A stretch of DNA of 64,000 nt from Pseudomonas syringae KCTC 12500. GTDB taxonomy: Bacteria > Pseudomonadota > Gammaproteobacteria > Pseudomonadales > Pseudomonadaceae. Each line of letters starts with the position of its first letter. The first letter of the stretch is position 1. A model generated the notes under the pieces. It was not told the DNA's origin. It ran no database searches and saw only the letters and a program-made list of their open reading frames with translations. Of the stretch, positions 28,756 to 36,870 are shown one piece after another. The stretch spans positions 5,615,501 through 5,679,500 of the forward strand of contig NZ_AYTM02000002.1 in assembly GCF_000507185.2 (NCBI RefSeq). Reading direction: 5' to 3'. The position numbers were made by a program, and so were the translations under genes.

Positions 28756-28783
28756 ATTTAACATAATATACATTATGCGTACC
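28756..28783 (-). other. dif: chromosomal dif site (XerCD)
   Basis: On the minus strand the XerC arm GGTACGCATAA (28773-28783), centre TGTATA (28767-28772) and XerD arm TTATGTTAAAT (28756-28766) form a complete 28-bp dif. Compared from memory with the E. coli site, only one base of the XerC arm differs. It marks the replication terminus where XerCD resolves chromosome dimers. It is also the left junction of the adjoining prophage, so the XerC arm may be phage-derived. Confidence 0.92.
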
Positions 28784-28834
28784 TCTGGATTCAATGCCGG
28801 CCTCGATGTACAGTCCTTTTAATCACCAAAAAGC

Positions 28835-28868
28835 ATAACTCAACTAAATTACCGTTTAGTCGAGTTAT
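28835..28868. terminator. palindrome at the end of the phage operon
   Basis: Arms of 14 bases at 28835-28848 (ATAACTCAACTAAA) and 28855-28868 with one mismatch and a 6-base loop. On the minus strand the stem is followed by GCTTTTTGG, so it can serve as terminator after the zot region. A perfect version of the same palindrome occurs at 38157-38190. Confidence 0.6.
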
Positions 28869-29008
28869 AACAGCCAGCAGCGGAAACGCCACCAGAAATG
28901 AGGACGGGTTTCCTGCAGGTGCCACTTCCAGTCGATAACATGAGAGTTACAGAGGTCTAGGCGCTCGACGACAGGATTGAATCTGTACATAAGCTCAAGA
29001 GCTTTCAT
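28865..29008 (-). CDS. small aromatic-rich phage protein (47 aa)
   Basis: A 47-codon frame starting at the ATG that overlaps the zot stop (ATGA at 29005-29008) and ending in the terminator stem. The product begins MKALELMYRFNPVVERLD and ends with a Trp/Arg-rich tail (WKWHLQETRPHFWWRFRCWLL). Translational coupling to zot supports a real gene. Function unknown; the amphipathic aromatic tail suggests membrane contact. Confidence 0.6.
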   Translation of the reverse strand: MKALELMYRFNPVVERLDLCNSHVIDWKWHLQETRPHFWWRFRCWLL

Positions 29009-30270
29009 TTGATGGTCCTCTGAGTGCGACTGGTATCAGGAATGATGTTGAACCGTGAAGGCTTTGTAGATTGAGCGCTCTGGTCCACAGCTGCGAGCCC
29101 TCGCTGCTGACCGTCGCGCATATCATTAAGGCGGTTTGAGGAAAGACCGGCCGGTGTGGCATACGCTGGCTGCTGTTTGGTGTCATCAAAATAACCGTTC
29201 TGAACAACTGACATGCAGAAATCAAAAGAAGTAGTCATGCGTGTAGCCTGCTGTGAATAGCACTGGCAGACAGTGTCCTCTCCATTAAATGAACCCGTGC
29301 TCAGACCTCTAGACTTCGCAGTCAGCAACATACGAACATCGGTAGAAGCCATACACGTTGGACGTGGAAAATCCCGAGCCTTGTTGGTTTCGTCATATCT
29401 AGGTGCAGACGACTCAACGTCAGCAATTCTAGGCTTGTACTGCTGTACATATTCCTGAGCTGGCTGAACTGATCGACCTGGAGTGTTGACGGCAGAAGAC
29501 TGTAAAGTCGAATGCTTGGGCTCAGATGGTTTTAATTCAGAATGAGAGACAACAGGAGCCTCACTTTCAGGGGCTTTACTCTTCATGATGTACCAGAAAC
29601 CACCACCAAGCAAAGCGATAGGTATGAGAACAGCAGCGATAAGCAAAGGGATAACCTTGTAATAACTAGGCGTGACCTTTTTATGAGTATGAACGGTTGA
29701 TGACTTATAAAGGCCAAAGTAATGACTATCGAACTCAATTTTCGACTCCTGAGCCATCTTGAAATTAGTGCGATTCTCAGGCCTGTCAATACACATTTCG
29801 TACTCATGACGGAATATGCCTTTAGTCCTGCCATATGGGCGGATAAAGTTAATATGCCTTCCTACAAGCTTCCTGACAGGCGAGCAGATAAGTGATGGAT
29901 GCTGGGTAATTATATGAACATCCCAACCATGGTGACGATGCTTCTCAAAACGGGTGATCTTTTCAACACGACCACGAACGTCAGTACCGAAAGTGCCTTG
30001 AGCCTCATCTATTACGATAACGCAGCCATCTGGCAAGTTGTACCATAGCTCAGGAGTGTCCCATTCAACCCAGTTAGACTTAAGCTTATCTACTTTAAGT
30101 TCAGGAATGCCATGATAATAAATGACACGCGGGGGTAAATTTGGATCGTCAGGATCCTTGTGAAGACGAAGCAAGGGATTATCTGGATCGGCAGCATGCT
30201 CCAAATCAATCTCTTTAATTGTGTTGAGAGTCTTGCCAGCTCCAGGCAAACCAGTACGAAGAATTAACAT
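29005..30270 (-). CDS. zot: Zot-like phage assembly ATPase (pI homologue)
   Basis: 421 aa. Walker A GLPGAGKT is at residues 7-14 and Walker B CVIVIDEAQ at 83-91. A cytoplasmic N-terminal domain is followed by one transmembrane segment (about 206-228) and a periplasmic, low-complexity C-terminal part. This is the layout of inovirus pI/Zot proteins, which power virion extrusion through the inner membrane. No phage secretin gene (pIV) is present, so export would have to use a host secretin. Confidence 0.92.
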   Translation of the reverse strand: MLILRTGLPGAGKTLNTIKEIDLEHAADPDNPLLRLHKDPDDPNLPPRVIYYHGIPELKVDKLKSNWVEWDTPELWYNLPDGCVIVIDEAQGTFGTDVRGRVEKITRFEKHRHHGWDVHIITQHPSLICSPVRKLVGRHINFIRPYGRTKGIFRHEYEMCIDRPENRTNFKMAQESKIEFDSHYFGLYKSSTVHTHKKVTPSYYKVIPLLIAAVLIPIALLGGGFWYIMKSKAPESEAPVVSHSELKPSEPKHSTLQSSAVNTPGRSVQPAQEYVQQYKPRIADVESSAPRYDETNKARDFPRPTCMASTDVRMLLTAKSRGLSTGSFNGEDTVCQCYSQQATRMTTSFDFCMSVVQNGYFDDTKQQPAYATPAGLSSNRLNDMRDGQQRGLAAVDQSAQSTKPSRFNIIPDTSRTQRTIK

Positions 30271-30275
30271 GCGCC

Positions 30276-30587
30276 CTACTCCTTAGGTGTCCATTTCATA
30301 GTTGTTTTGCTGCCAGCCTTATTCATGCCAGCAAGCAAGGCGCGGGCAATATATGCAGAAAATAAGATATTCAAACAAACATCAACCTTGAGCATTCCAA
30401 GGACTGAAATCCAGTCAGCAGGCAAACTGCCAAGCTGGGAGAAAGCATAAACCTTAGCCTTATCGAGAGCAGCTTCAATGCCGATATAACTTATTGCAGC
30501 AAAACCAAGTCCGCGTAAAAGCTTCCAGCCTAGGGGAACAATAGACAAACCAAGCATACGAATAAACAAGCCAATAATTGCAGGCAT
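30276..30587 (-). CDS. DUF2523 minor coat protein (pVI-like)
   Basis: 103 aa with three hydrophobic segments (about 3-20, 27-42 and 62-90). It lies between the attachment protein and Zot, as pVI-type proteins do, 3 bases after the preceding stop. It fits DUF2523, a family found in inoviruses and thought to form part of the virion end that holds the adsorption protein. Confidence 0.8.
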   Translation of the reverse strand: MPAIIGLFIRMLGLSIVPLGWKLLRGLGFAAISYIGIEAALDKAKVYAFSQLGSLPADWISVLGMLKVDVCLNILFSAYIARALLAGMNKAGSKTTMKWTPKE

Positions 30588-30590
30588 TTA

Positions 30591-31961
<1,371 letters not shown>

Positions 31962-31975
31962 GATTTTCTCCAGAC

Positions 31976-32010
31976 AAAAAAAAGCCCGGAGGGAAAGACT
32001 CCCACCGGGC
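31976..32010 (-). terminator. rho-independent terminator after the major coat gene
   Basis: On the minus strand a GC stem GCCCGG-TGGG pairs with CCC-CCGGGC (31984-32010), followed by eight T (31976-31983). Terminators here let inoviruses make much more coat protein than assembly proteins. Confidence 0.9.
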
Positions 32011-32022
32011 AAACAGGGTTGA

Positions 32023-32256
32023 TTAGGTCCCTGCGCGCATTGCTTTCTTGCCAGCACCGATCAGAGCAGTCAGACCGAACATGGCGGCGGTAACAGCGGC
32101 GGCAGCAACAACAGCAGCGGCGACATAGCCCAGGGCTTCGGCAGTGTCGATGGTTTCACCAGCAGCGAAAGAAGGCGAGGCAGTTGCCATCGCGATCGAA
32201 GCGGCTACAAGTTGAGCACGGCCAGATTTGCAGAGGAGGAGCAGTTTGTTTTTCAT
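32023..32256 (-). CDS. major coat protein precursor (pVIII-like)
   Basis: 77 aa. A leader with lysines, an alanine-rich core and SPSFA cleavage site would release a mature protein of about 46 residues (starting AGETIDTAEA). That mature form has an acidic N-terminus, one hydrophobic helix (YVAAAVVAAAAVTAAMFGL) and a basic C-terminus (GKKAMR). This is the standard filamentous phage coat layout. A strong terminator follows. Confidence 0.93.
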   Translation of the reverse strand: MKNKLLLLCKSGRAQLVAASIAMATASPSFAAGETIDTAEALGYVAAAVVAAAAVTAAMFGLTALIGAGKKAMRAGT

Positions 32257-32267
32257 ATATCACCAAA

Positions 32268-32477
32268 TCAAAATGAATTGCGGACGGTTTTGCAGACCCA
32301 GACGAAAACAAAGAGGCCAAAAAGTGCACCAGTTATTTCCATCCGTTGTTCTGCGGTAATAGCAGGACTGAGAGAGTCCCGCATTTCTTGGACTGTGAAA
32401 GTTTGAAGTTGGCCAGTACAAACGGGAGTACCGTCAGACTGAACTTGCCACATTCCGTCACAGCCCAGAAAATTCAT
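32268..32477 (-). CDS. phage minor coat-like protein, 69 aa
   Basis: 69 aa, starting 1 base after the ssDNA-binding protein stop. A small N-terminal part with two cysteines (FLGCDG and TPVCTG) is followed by a polar helix and a C-terminal transmembrane segment (TGALFGLFVFVWVCKTV). It resembles small proteins in the same place in Pf-type phages. A structural role at a virion tip or an assembly role is likely; it has not been recognised beyond that. Confidence 0.7.
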   Translation of the reverse strand: MNFLGCDGMWQVQSDGTPVCTGQLQTFTVQEMRDSLSPAITAEQRMEITGALFGLFVFVWVCKTVRNSF

Positions 32478-32478
32478 G

Positions 32479-32790
32479 TTAGCCAGCCTTCTGAGCGTTC
32501 ATTGCAGCAGAAAGAGGAGGAATATTCTTACGGCGACCCTGACGAGGGTCAATATCACTAAGAACAGGACGACCGTCTTTCATGGTAAATGAGTAGTCAC
32601 ACTCATAAGTGCCAGGCTGAGGGACATTAGAATCACCCTCAGCATAGAAAGAACCTTCTTGAGGATAAGGGTAACCGGGAAGATGAACGAATGCCTTGTA
32701 AAGAGCATATGGCTTGCCGGATTTAGCAGCGTTACCACGACGAGTGATATCGCCGGTAACCTCTACAAGCATAACGAGTGGAGTTGACAT
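32479..32790 (-). CDS. phage single-stranded DNA-binding protein (pV-like)
   Basis: 103 aa. It has a small beta-rich protein pattern: GNAAKSGKPYALYKAFVHL, then QEGSFYAEGD and GTYECDYSF with MKDGRPVLSDID. These correspond in order to the Pf1-type helix-destabilising protein that coats newly made phage DNA before packaging. The last ~20 residues are a basic/proline tail. AAGGGG lies upstream of the ATG. Confidence 0.85.
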   Translation of the reverse strand: MSTPLVMLVEVTGDITRRGNAAKSGKPYALYKAFVHLPGYPYPQEGSFYAEGDSNVPQPGTYECDYSFTMKDGRPVLSDIDPRQGRRKNIPPLSAAMNAQKAG

Positions 32791-32801
32791 GTTGTTGCCC
32801 C

Positions 32802-33056
32802 TTACAGTGTTGGTAGCCGAGAACTTAAGCTCGGATTACGATATGCCCAACTGGGCGGAATAAGATTTGGAACACGGCGAAACGTGAGAAACTGACGCTT
32901 GGCTATTTGCGAGCGTACTTGTTCAGCTGATGAAGCCTGTAAAAACAGACGCATAAGCGAATTGACGAAAGCAGTATCGTCAGCGTTGCCAGAGTTAAAA
33001 TTATCAAGCTCGGACTCCACGGCATAACGAAGTTGTTGATATGAAGACTTTTCCAT
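32802..33056 (-). CDS. hypothetical phage protein, 84 aa
   Basis: 84 aa from the ATG at 33056, 1 base after the stop of the 24-residue peptide gene. It is mostly helical and acidic in its first half (SELDNFNSGNADD), with no membrane segment. It is part of the early phage operon between the initiator and the ssDNA-binding protein. I do not recognise it. Confidence 0.7.
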   Translation of the reverse strand: MEKSSYQQLRYAVESELDNFNSGNADDTAFVNSLMRLFLQASSAEQVRSQIAKRQFLTFRRVPNLIPPSWAYRNPSLSSRLPTL

Positions 33057-33057
33057 G

Positions 33058-33132
33058 TCACTGCTCCGAAATCCAAATAACAACTCCGGCAATGAGGCCG
33101 AAGACAATAAATACAGCAGAAATAATAAGCAT
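33058..33132 (-). CDS. 24-residue single-membrane-span phage peptide
   Basis: Starts at an ATG that shares one base with the preceding stop (TGATG at 33130-33134) and ends 1 base before the next ATG. The product MLIISAVFIVFGLIAGVV... ends IWISEQ, an almost entirely hydrophobic helix. Size and composition resemble inovirus pVII/pIX minor coat proteins, although here it is encoded before the ssDNA-binding protein. Confidence 0.6.
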   Translation of the reverse strand: MLIISAVFIVFGLIAGVVIWISEQ

Positions 33133-33362
33133 CAGTAACCCATCCACTCGGCCATTGACGGTGTACCTTTTTCTTGACGATCAAGAAACCAAATACGCTC
33201 AGGTTTAGCGCCCTGCTCTTTCCGAACTTCAATTACAGCAAGTGTTTCTGCTACTTGCTGGGTCAGAACAGGATTCATAAACTCGCGAACGTGACGCTGA
33301 TGTTCAAGCATGCGACGTTGTCCAGGTGAAAGCTGAATGCCTTGAAGGCTTACAGTCTTCAT
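33132..33362 (-). CDS. hypothetical phage protein, 76 aa
   Basis: 76 aa from the ATG at 33362, overlapping the replication initiator stop as ATGA. Begins MKTVSLQGIQLSPGQRRMLE; helical, basic and soluble. Translational coupling to the initiator suggests a role in phage replication or its control. Family not recognised. Confidence 0.7.
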   Translation of the reverse strand: MKTVSLQGIQLSPGQRRMLEHQRHVREFMNPVLTQQVAETLAVIEVRKEQGAKPERIWFLDRQEKGTPSMAEWMGY

Positions 33363-34486
33363 GCTGCCAACTGCAAATGATTGGCACGACGATACCAAAC
33401 AGGAACAACAAGACTAGACTTACTTACCTCACGGCACTGGCGAACAAATACAGGTGCAAAACGAGAGGTATCACAAGCATTACGGATATTTATGCCAATA
33501 CGATTAAGGCGGGCGGCATGAGTTTGGACTTGCTTCTTATTGAAGTCAAAAACCTGACCATGCATCCACTGGATTGCATACATAGCTGTGGTATTGGCTG
33601 AACGAGTAGAATCAACGACTTTCTCAGCAACCAATTGCTCACTGATGCTAACTATATCCATAGCTGTCACCTTTAACCTTTCGTCTATTTTAAGAAACTC
33701 GCGGTGGAGGTCGCCAAAACGGCTTTCGTTAAACATACCCCAATAACACAGGGCCTCTCGCTGGAGGAATTCACTCTTTAATTCTTGTTCCATACGGACA
33801 ACGCCGTTCTGAAAACAGTAGTTACGAAGATCAGTTACATACTTAAATTGCTCGGAATCCTCACCATAAAGACGCTTAATCTTAGGAAGAAGGTTCTGAT
33901 CCATTTCAAATGCTTTATCGTAACCCTTACGATATTGAAGACGACCGCCCTGCCCATTGCCCTTTGGGGTCCAAGAAACAGTTCGGCCATTTGGATATAG
34001 AAAACCTATTGAGTGGCCAATTCTCTGACTAGATACGCCACGAAGGTAGGCAAGAACATTGCCCTCACCTAATGCGATATTAGTTGTCAGGTCGATTCGT
34101 TCAATCTTGGCCCCATCGGCAACAAGATCACTCGATTTAGAGCCTGATGCGCCTTGGCGGAGAGCAAGGCGTGTGCAACGGGTGAAAGCAGGAAGCCCGT
34201 ATTCACGCAAAAGCGCGTTATAGACAGATATGCACTGTTCGACTGAAGTGTATCCAAAAAGGTTATCAAGACGCCCTACTCTACTGGGATTGCCTTCGAC
34301 ACGAACTTTTCGACCCTGAACATGGATCGTAACGGACGTGGAATGGCTGGCTTCATGTTTAAAACGAGGCTGGCGAGTACTCAAGACCTCGTTGGTATTG
34401 GAATCGATGGTCAACGTGAAAACGTCACAGACCACAGGTAGGTCGTGGTCGTGCTCCTGGGAAACGGTGAGCCAGTCGATCATCAT
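33359..34486 (-). CDS. phage rolling-circle replication initiator (pII/X-like), intact copy
   Basis: 375 aa from the first of two ATGs (34486). It has the N-terminal MIDWLTVSQ start and internal features (TRLALRQGASG, IDLTTNIALG, GGRLQYRKGYDKAFEM) of inovirus and phage/plasmid replication proteins that nick the double-stranded form to start rolling-circle synthesis. I could not fix the catalytic tyrosine by eye. The first ~80% is duplicated in the adjacent repeat unit, where the gene is broken. This is the only complete copy. Confidence 0.85.
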   Translation of the reverse strand: MMIDWLTVSQEHDHDLPVVCDVFTLTIDSNTNEVLSTRQPRFKHEASHSTSVTIHVQGRKVRVEGNPSRVGRLDNLFGYTSVEQCISVYNALLREYGLPAFTRCTRLALRQGASGSKSSDLVADGAKIERIDLTTNIALGEGNVLAYLRGVSSQRIGHSIGFLYPNGRTVSWTPKGNGQGGRLQYRKGYDKAFEMDQNLLPKIKRLYGEDSEQFKYVTDLRNYCFQNGVVRMEQELKSEFLQREALCYWGMFNESRFGDLHREFLKIDERLKVTAMDIVSISEQLVAEKVVDSTRSANTTAMYAIQWMHGQVFDFNKKQVQTHAARLNRIGINIRNACDTSRFAPVFVRQCREVSKSSLVVPVWYRRANHLQLAA

Positions 34487-34495
34487 GCGGAGCGT

Positions 34496-34590
34496 CCTTA
34501 CACATGCACACAAGTAACATGGAAGAGGAATGTACACATGTGGAACTGCACACGTCAATACGTGTCAACGTGCACACATGTATTATTAGA
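34496..34590. promoter_or_regulatory. divergent control region, unit A copy
   Basis: Same sequence as 35796-35882, with ACACGT (34550-34555) and ACGTGT (34560-34565) inverted repeat. In this copy it lies directly upstream of the intact replication initiator. Confidence 0.5.
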
Positions 34591-34599
34591 GGGAATTTG

Positions 34600-34809
34600 A
34601 TGAACGGTGATGGCATGGCCACGAACGTAAGACTGACGACTGCCGAGCAGGAAGCTATTCGGCAAAAAGCTATATAATTCAATAAGATACTGATTAAGCA
34701 AGGAAAGCAGCCATTACGCGACAGCGAGCTGGTGCACAAAATCCTTGAAAAATCAGTGCCTTACGCAAGGCTTTCAGAATCAGGGGATGTGATTATCGAT
34801 TCTGAGTGA
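34600..34809 (+). pseudogene. phage regulator, copy A (nonsense mutation)
   Basis: Identical to the intact copy at 35896-36105 except that codon 26, GAA there, is TAA here (34675-34677). Translation stops after 25 residues, before most of the predicted DNA-binding region. Confidence 0.85.
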
Positions 34810-34847
34810 CCGGCAGGCCGTGGGATACCACGGTAAAGTGGGGGTGT

Positions 34848-35782
34848 AACCTGACCATGCATCCACTGGATTGCATACATAGCTGTGGTATTGGCTGAAC
34901 GAGTAGAATCAACGACTTTCTCAGCAACCAATTGCTCACTGATGCTAACTATATCCATAGCTGTCACCTTTAACCTTTCGTCTATTTTAAGAAACTCGCG
35001 GTGGAGGTCGCCAAAACGGCTTTCGTTAAACATACCCCAATAACACAGGGCCTCTCGCTGGAGGAATTCACTCTTTAATTCTTGTTCCATACGGACAACG
35101 CCGTTCTGAAAACAGTAGTTACGAAGATCAGTTACATACTTAAATTGCTCGGAATCCTCACCATAAAGACGCTTAATCTTAGGAAGAAGGTTCTGATCCA
35201 TTTCAAATGCTTTATCGTAACCCTTACGATATTGAAGACGACCGCCCTGCCCATTGCCCTTTGGGGTCCAAGAAACAGTTCGGCCATTTGGATATAGAAA
35301 CCTATTGAGTGGCCAATTCTCTGACTAGATACGCCACGAAGGTAGGCAAGAACATTGCCCTCACCTAATGCGATATTAGTTGTCAGGTCGATTCGTTCAA
35401 TCTTGGCCCCATCGGCAACAAGATCACTCGATTTAGAGCCTGATGCGCCTTGGCGGAGAGCAAGGCGTGTGCAACGGGTGAAAGCAGGAAGCCCGTATTC
35501 ACGCAAAAGCGCGTTATAGACAGATATGCACTGTTCGACTGAAGTGTATCCAAAAAGGTTATCAAGACGCCCTACTCTACTGGGATTGCCTTCGACACGA
35601 ACTTTTCGACCCTGAACATGGATCGTAACGGACGTGGAATGGCTGGCTTCATGTTTAAAACGAGGCTGGCGAGTACTCAAGACCTCGTTGGTATTGGAAT
35701 CGATGGTCAACGTGAAAACGTCACAGACCACAGGTAGGTCGTGGTCGTGCTCCTGGGAAACGGTGGGCCAGTCGATCATCAT
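34848..35782 (-). pseudogene. replication initiator, copy B (frameshift and 3' truncation)
   Basis: Starts like the intact gene (with Pro instead of Leu at codon 4 from the second ATG). It loses one A in a run at 35298-35300, which shifts the frame after ...QRIGHSIGF. The last ~64 codons are absent because the duplication begins inside the gene. It could give at most an N-terminal fragment, or, from an internal ATG at 35201, a fragment with a foreign tail. Confidence 0.9.
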
Positions 35783-35795
35783 GCGGAGCGTCCTT

Positions 35796-35882
35796 ACACA
35801 TGCACACAAGTAACATGGAAGAGGAATGTACACATGTGGAACTGCACACGTCAATACGTGTCAACGTGCACACATGTATTAT
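35796..35882. promoter_or_regulatory. operator array between initiator and regulator
   Basis: Dense repeats of ACACATG/ACACGT half-sites: CACATGTG at 35831-35838, ACACGT-CAAT-ACGTGT at 35846-35861 and GTGCACACATGT just after. TATTAT at 35877-35882 is a candidate -10 for the regulator. This fits binding by the small regulator encoded next to it. Confidence 0.55.
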
Positions 35883-35895
35883 TAGAGGGAATTTG

Positions 35896-36105
35896 ATGAA
35901 CGGTGATGGCATGGCCACGAACGTAAGACTGACGACTGCCGAGCAGGAAGCTATTCGGCAAAAAGCTATAGAATTCAATAAGATACTGATTAAGCAAGGA
36001 AAGCAGCCATTACGCGACAGCGAGCTGGTGCACAAAATCCTTGAAAAATCAGTGCCTTACGCAAGGCTTTCAGAATCAGGGGATGTGATTATCGATTCTG
36101 AGTGA
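35896..36105 (+). CDS. small phage regulator, intact copy
   Basis: 69 aa from the ATG at 35896 with AGAGGGA upstream; an internal ATG (residue 6) also possible. The sequence VRLTTAEQEAIRQKAIEFNKIL then RDSELVHKILEKSVPYARL has a beta strand followed by two helices, as in ribbon-helix-helix repressors. It is transcribed away from the replication operon across a palindromic operator array, the usual place for an inovirus repressor controlling the initiator. The only intact copy; the other is stopped at codon 26. Confidence 0.75.
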   Translation: MNGDGMATNVRLTTAEQEAIRQKAIEFNKILIKQGKQPLRDSELVHKILEKSVPYARLSESGDVIIDSE

Positions 36106-36113
36106 CCGGCAGG

Positions 36114-36157
36114 CCGTGGGATACCACGGTAAAGTGGGGGTGTAACAGCACCCCCAC
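36114..36157. repeat. two adjacent hairpins after the regulator gene
   Basis: CCGTGG-GATA-CCACGG (36114-36129) and a 9-bp GC-rich stem GTGGGGGTG (36134-36142) with CACCCCCAC (36149-36157), loop TAACAG. There is no T-run. The duplication endpoint (36146) lies in the second loop, and unit A retains only one arm of it. Confidence 0.7.
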
Positions 36158-36185
36158 CCGGATGCTGAAAATCGCAGGAGCGAGC

Positions 36186-36365
36186 ATGATCGAATGGATG
36201 CTGATAATCGCCTTAGGCGCAGGCTACGAGCTACACGGCGCTTACAAGTCGCAGGAGGACTGCCAGAAGGCAGGAGTCGAACTGATGACTGCACGGTATA
36301 GCCTGGGCAAGCCAGGCACTGCCGGGTGCTACAAAAGATTCTCAGTGATGACCAGCAAACCCTAG
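36186..36365 (+). CDS. 59-aa phage accessory protein
   Basis: Starts at an ATG with AGGAG 7 bases upstream. Begins MIEWMLIIALGAGYELHGAY, a weak membrane segment or leader, followed by a polar part with two cysteines (EDCQKAG and TAGCYKR). It lies on the strand of the regulator, outside the structural operon, where inoviruses often carry extra genes such as exclusion factors. Function unknown. Confidence 0.6.
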   Translation: MIEWMLIIALGAGYELHGAYKSQEDCQKAGVELMTARYSLGKPGTAGCYKRFSVMTSKP

Positions 36366-36691
36366 AAGCTCTCCGCCTTCGCTACGAACAGGGGCTAGCC
36401 CCTGAAGCCCCGAGGTGCTGCAAGGAAATTGCCTACGGGACACGACAATCGCCTGTGCTGCACGTTAAGGGTCCGTTGCGGTAAAGCATGGTAATCAGGC
36501 GCGAAGGGAGTTTTGCGGGGGCTGGAAGGGCTTTGCACGCGGTCGACACCGGGTGGCATAGAAAAGAAAGGGGCCGCAGCCGTGCGAACTGGTCAGAACA
36601 AAGTCTGACGGGAACCGCGCACCAAAGCGTTAACCGGCGATATCGGGACAATTACGACCGGTCACCCCAAAACGATGATAGACGAACTGGG
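36366..36691. other. phage non-coding region with hairpins (probable origin/packaging region)
   Basis: No convincing gene. Contains a 16-bp perfect palindrome CAGGGGCTAGCCCCTG (36389-36404) and the hairpin GTCAGA-ACAAAG-TCTGAC (36592-36609). In inoviruses the intergenic region with hairpins carries the replication origins and packaging signal; that role is inferred here from position. Confidence 0.5.
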
Positions 36692-36806
36692 GCCACGCAT
36701 AATAGACGTTATGGATAAATCAGGCACCGGGGGCTGCGCAATGGTCCCGATGCCTGATTCTGGCCGTTGGCCGCAAGTACCATAACGTCCACACATTATG
36801 CGTAAC
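36692..36806. other. inverted pair of dif-like sites (CTX-type att region)
   Basis: Plus-strand site: GCCACGCATAA (36692-36702), TAGACG, TTATGGATAAA (36709-36719). Minus-strand site: GTTACGCATAA (36796-36806), a 10-base centre, then TTATGG (36780-36785). Between them ATCAGGCA (from 36719) and TGCCTGAT form an inner stem. Folded as single-stranded DNA, the two sites pair into one dif-like duplex, as known for the CTX phage attP. The minus-strand site is probably the right prophage junction, with its XerC arm from the chromosome. Confidence 0.75.
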
Positions 36807-36870
36807 AAAGTATTTCACAATCCAGGCCAGTGCCCACCGCATTTCACCAGGAAAAGGCTCCTGTCGAAAC

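Larger units (their letters stand above)
33551..34847. repeat. tandem duplication, unit A
   Basis: 1297-base unit, nearly identical to 34848-36146. It carries the 5' four-fifths of the initiator, the divergent control region and the regulator gene. I found three differences from unit B: T versus C in codon 4 of the initiator (CTC Leu, CCC Pro), four versus three A at 34001, and T versus G at 34675. Units meet at a 3-base AAC. Confidence 0.95.
34848..36146. repeat. tandem duplication, unit B
   Basis: Second unit; here the initiator copy is frameshifted and 3'-truncated while the regulator is intact. Its right end falls in the loop of the hairpin at 36134-36157. Confidence 0.95.

Noticed and set aside
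36609..36640. GGAACC as start of a hrp box
   Set aside because: No CCAC element at the required distance and no effector-like gene follows.
36488..36718. 76-codon plus-strand frame in the phage non-coding region
   Set aside because: Arg/Asp-rich, no start signal, and overlaps the attachment hairpin.
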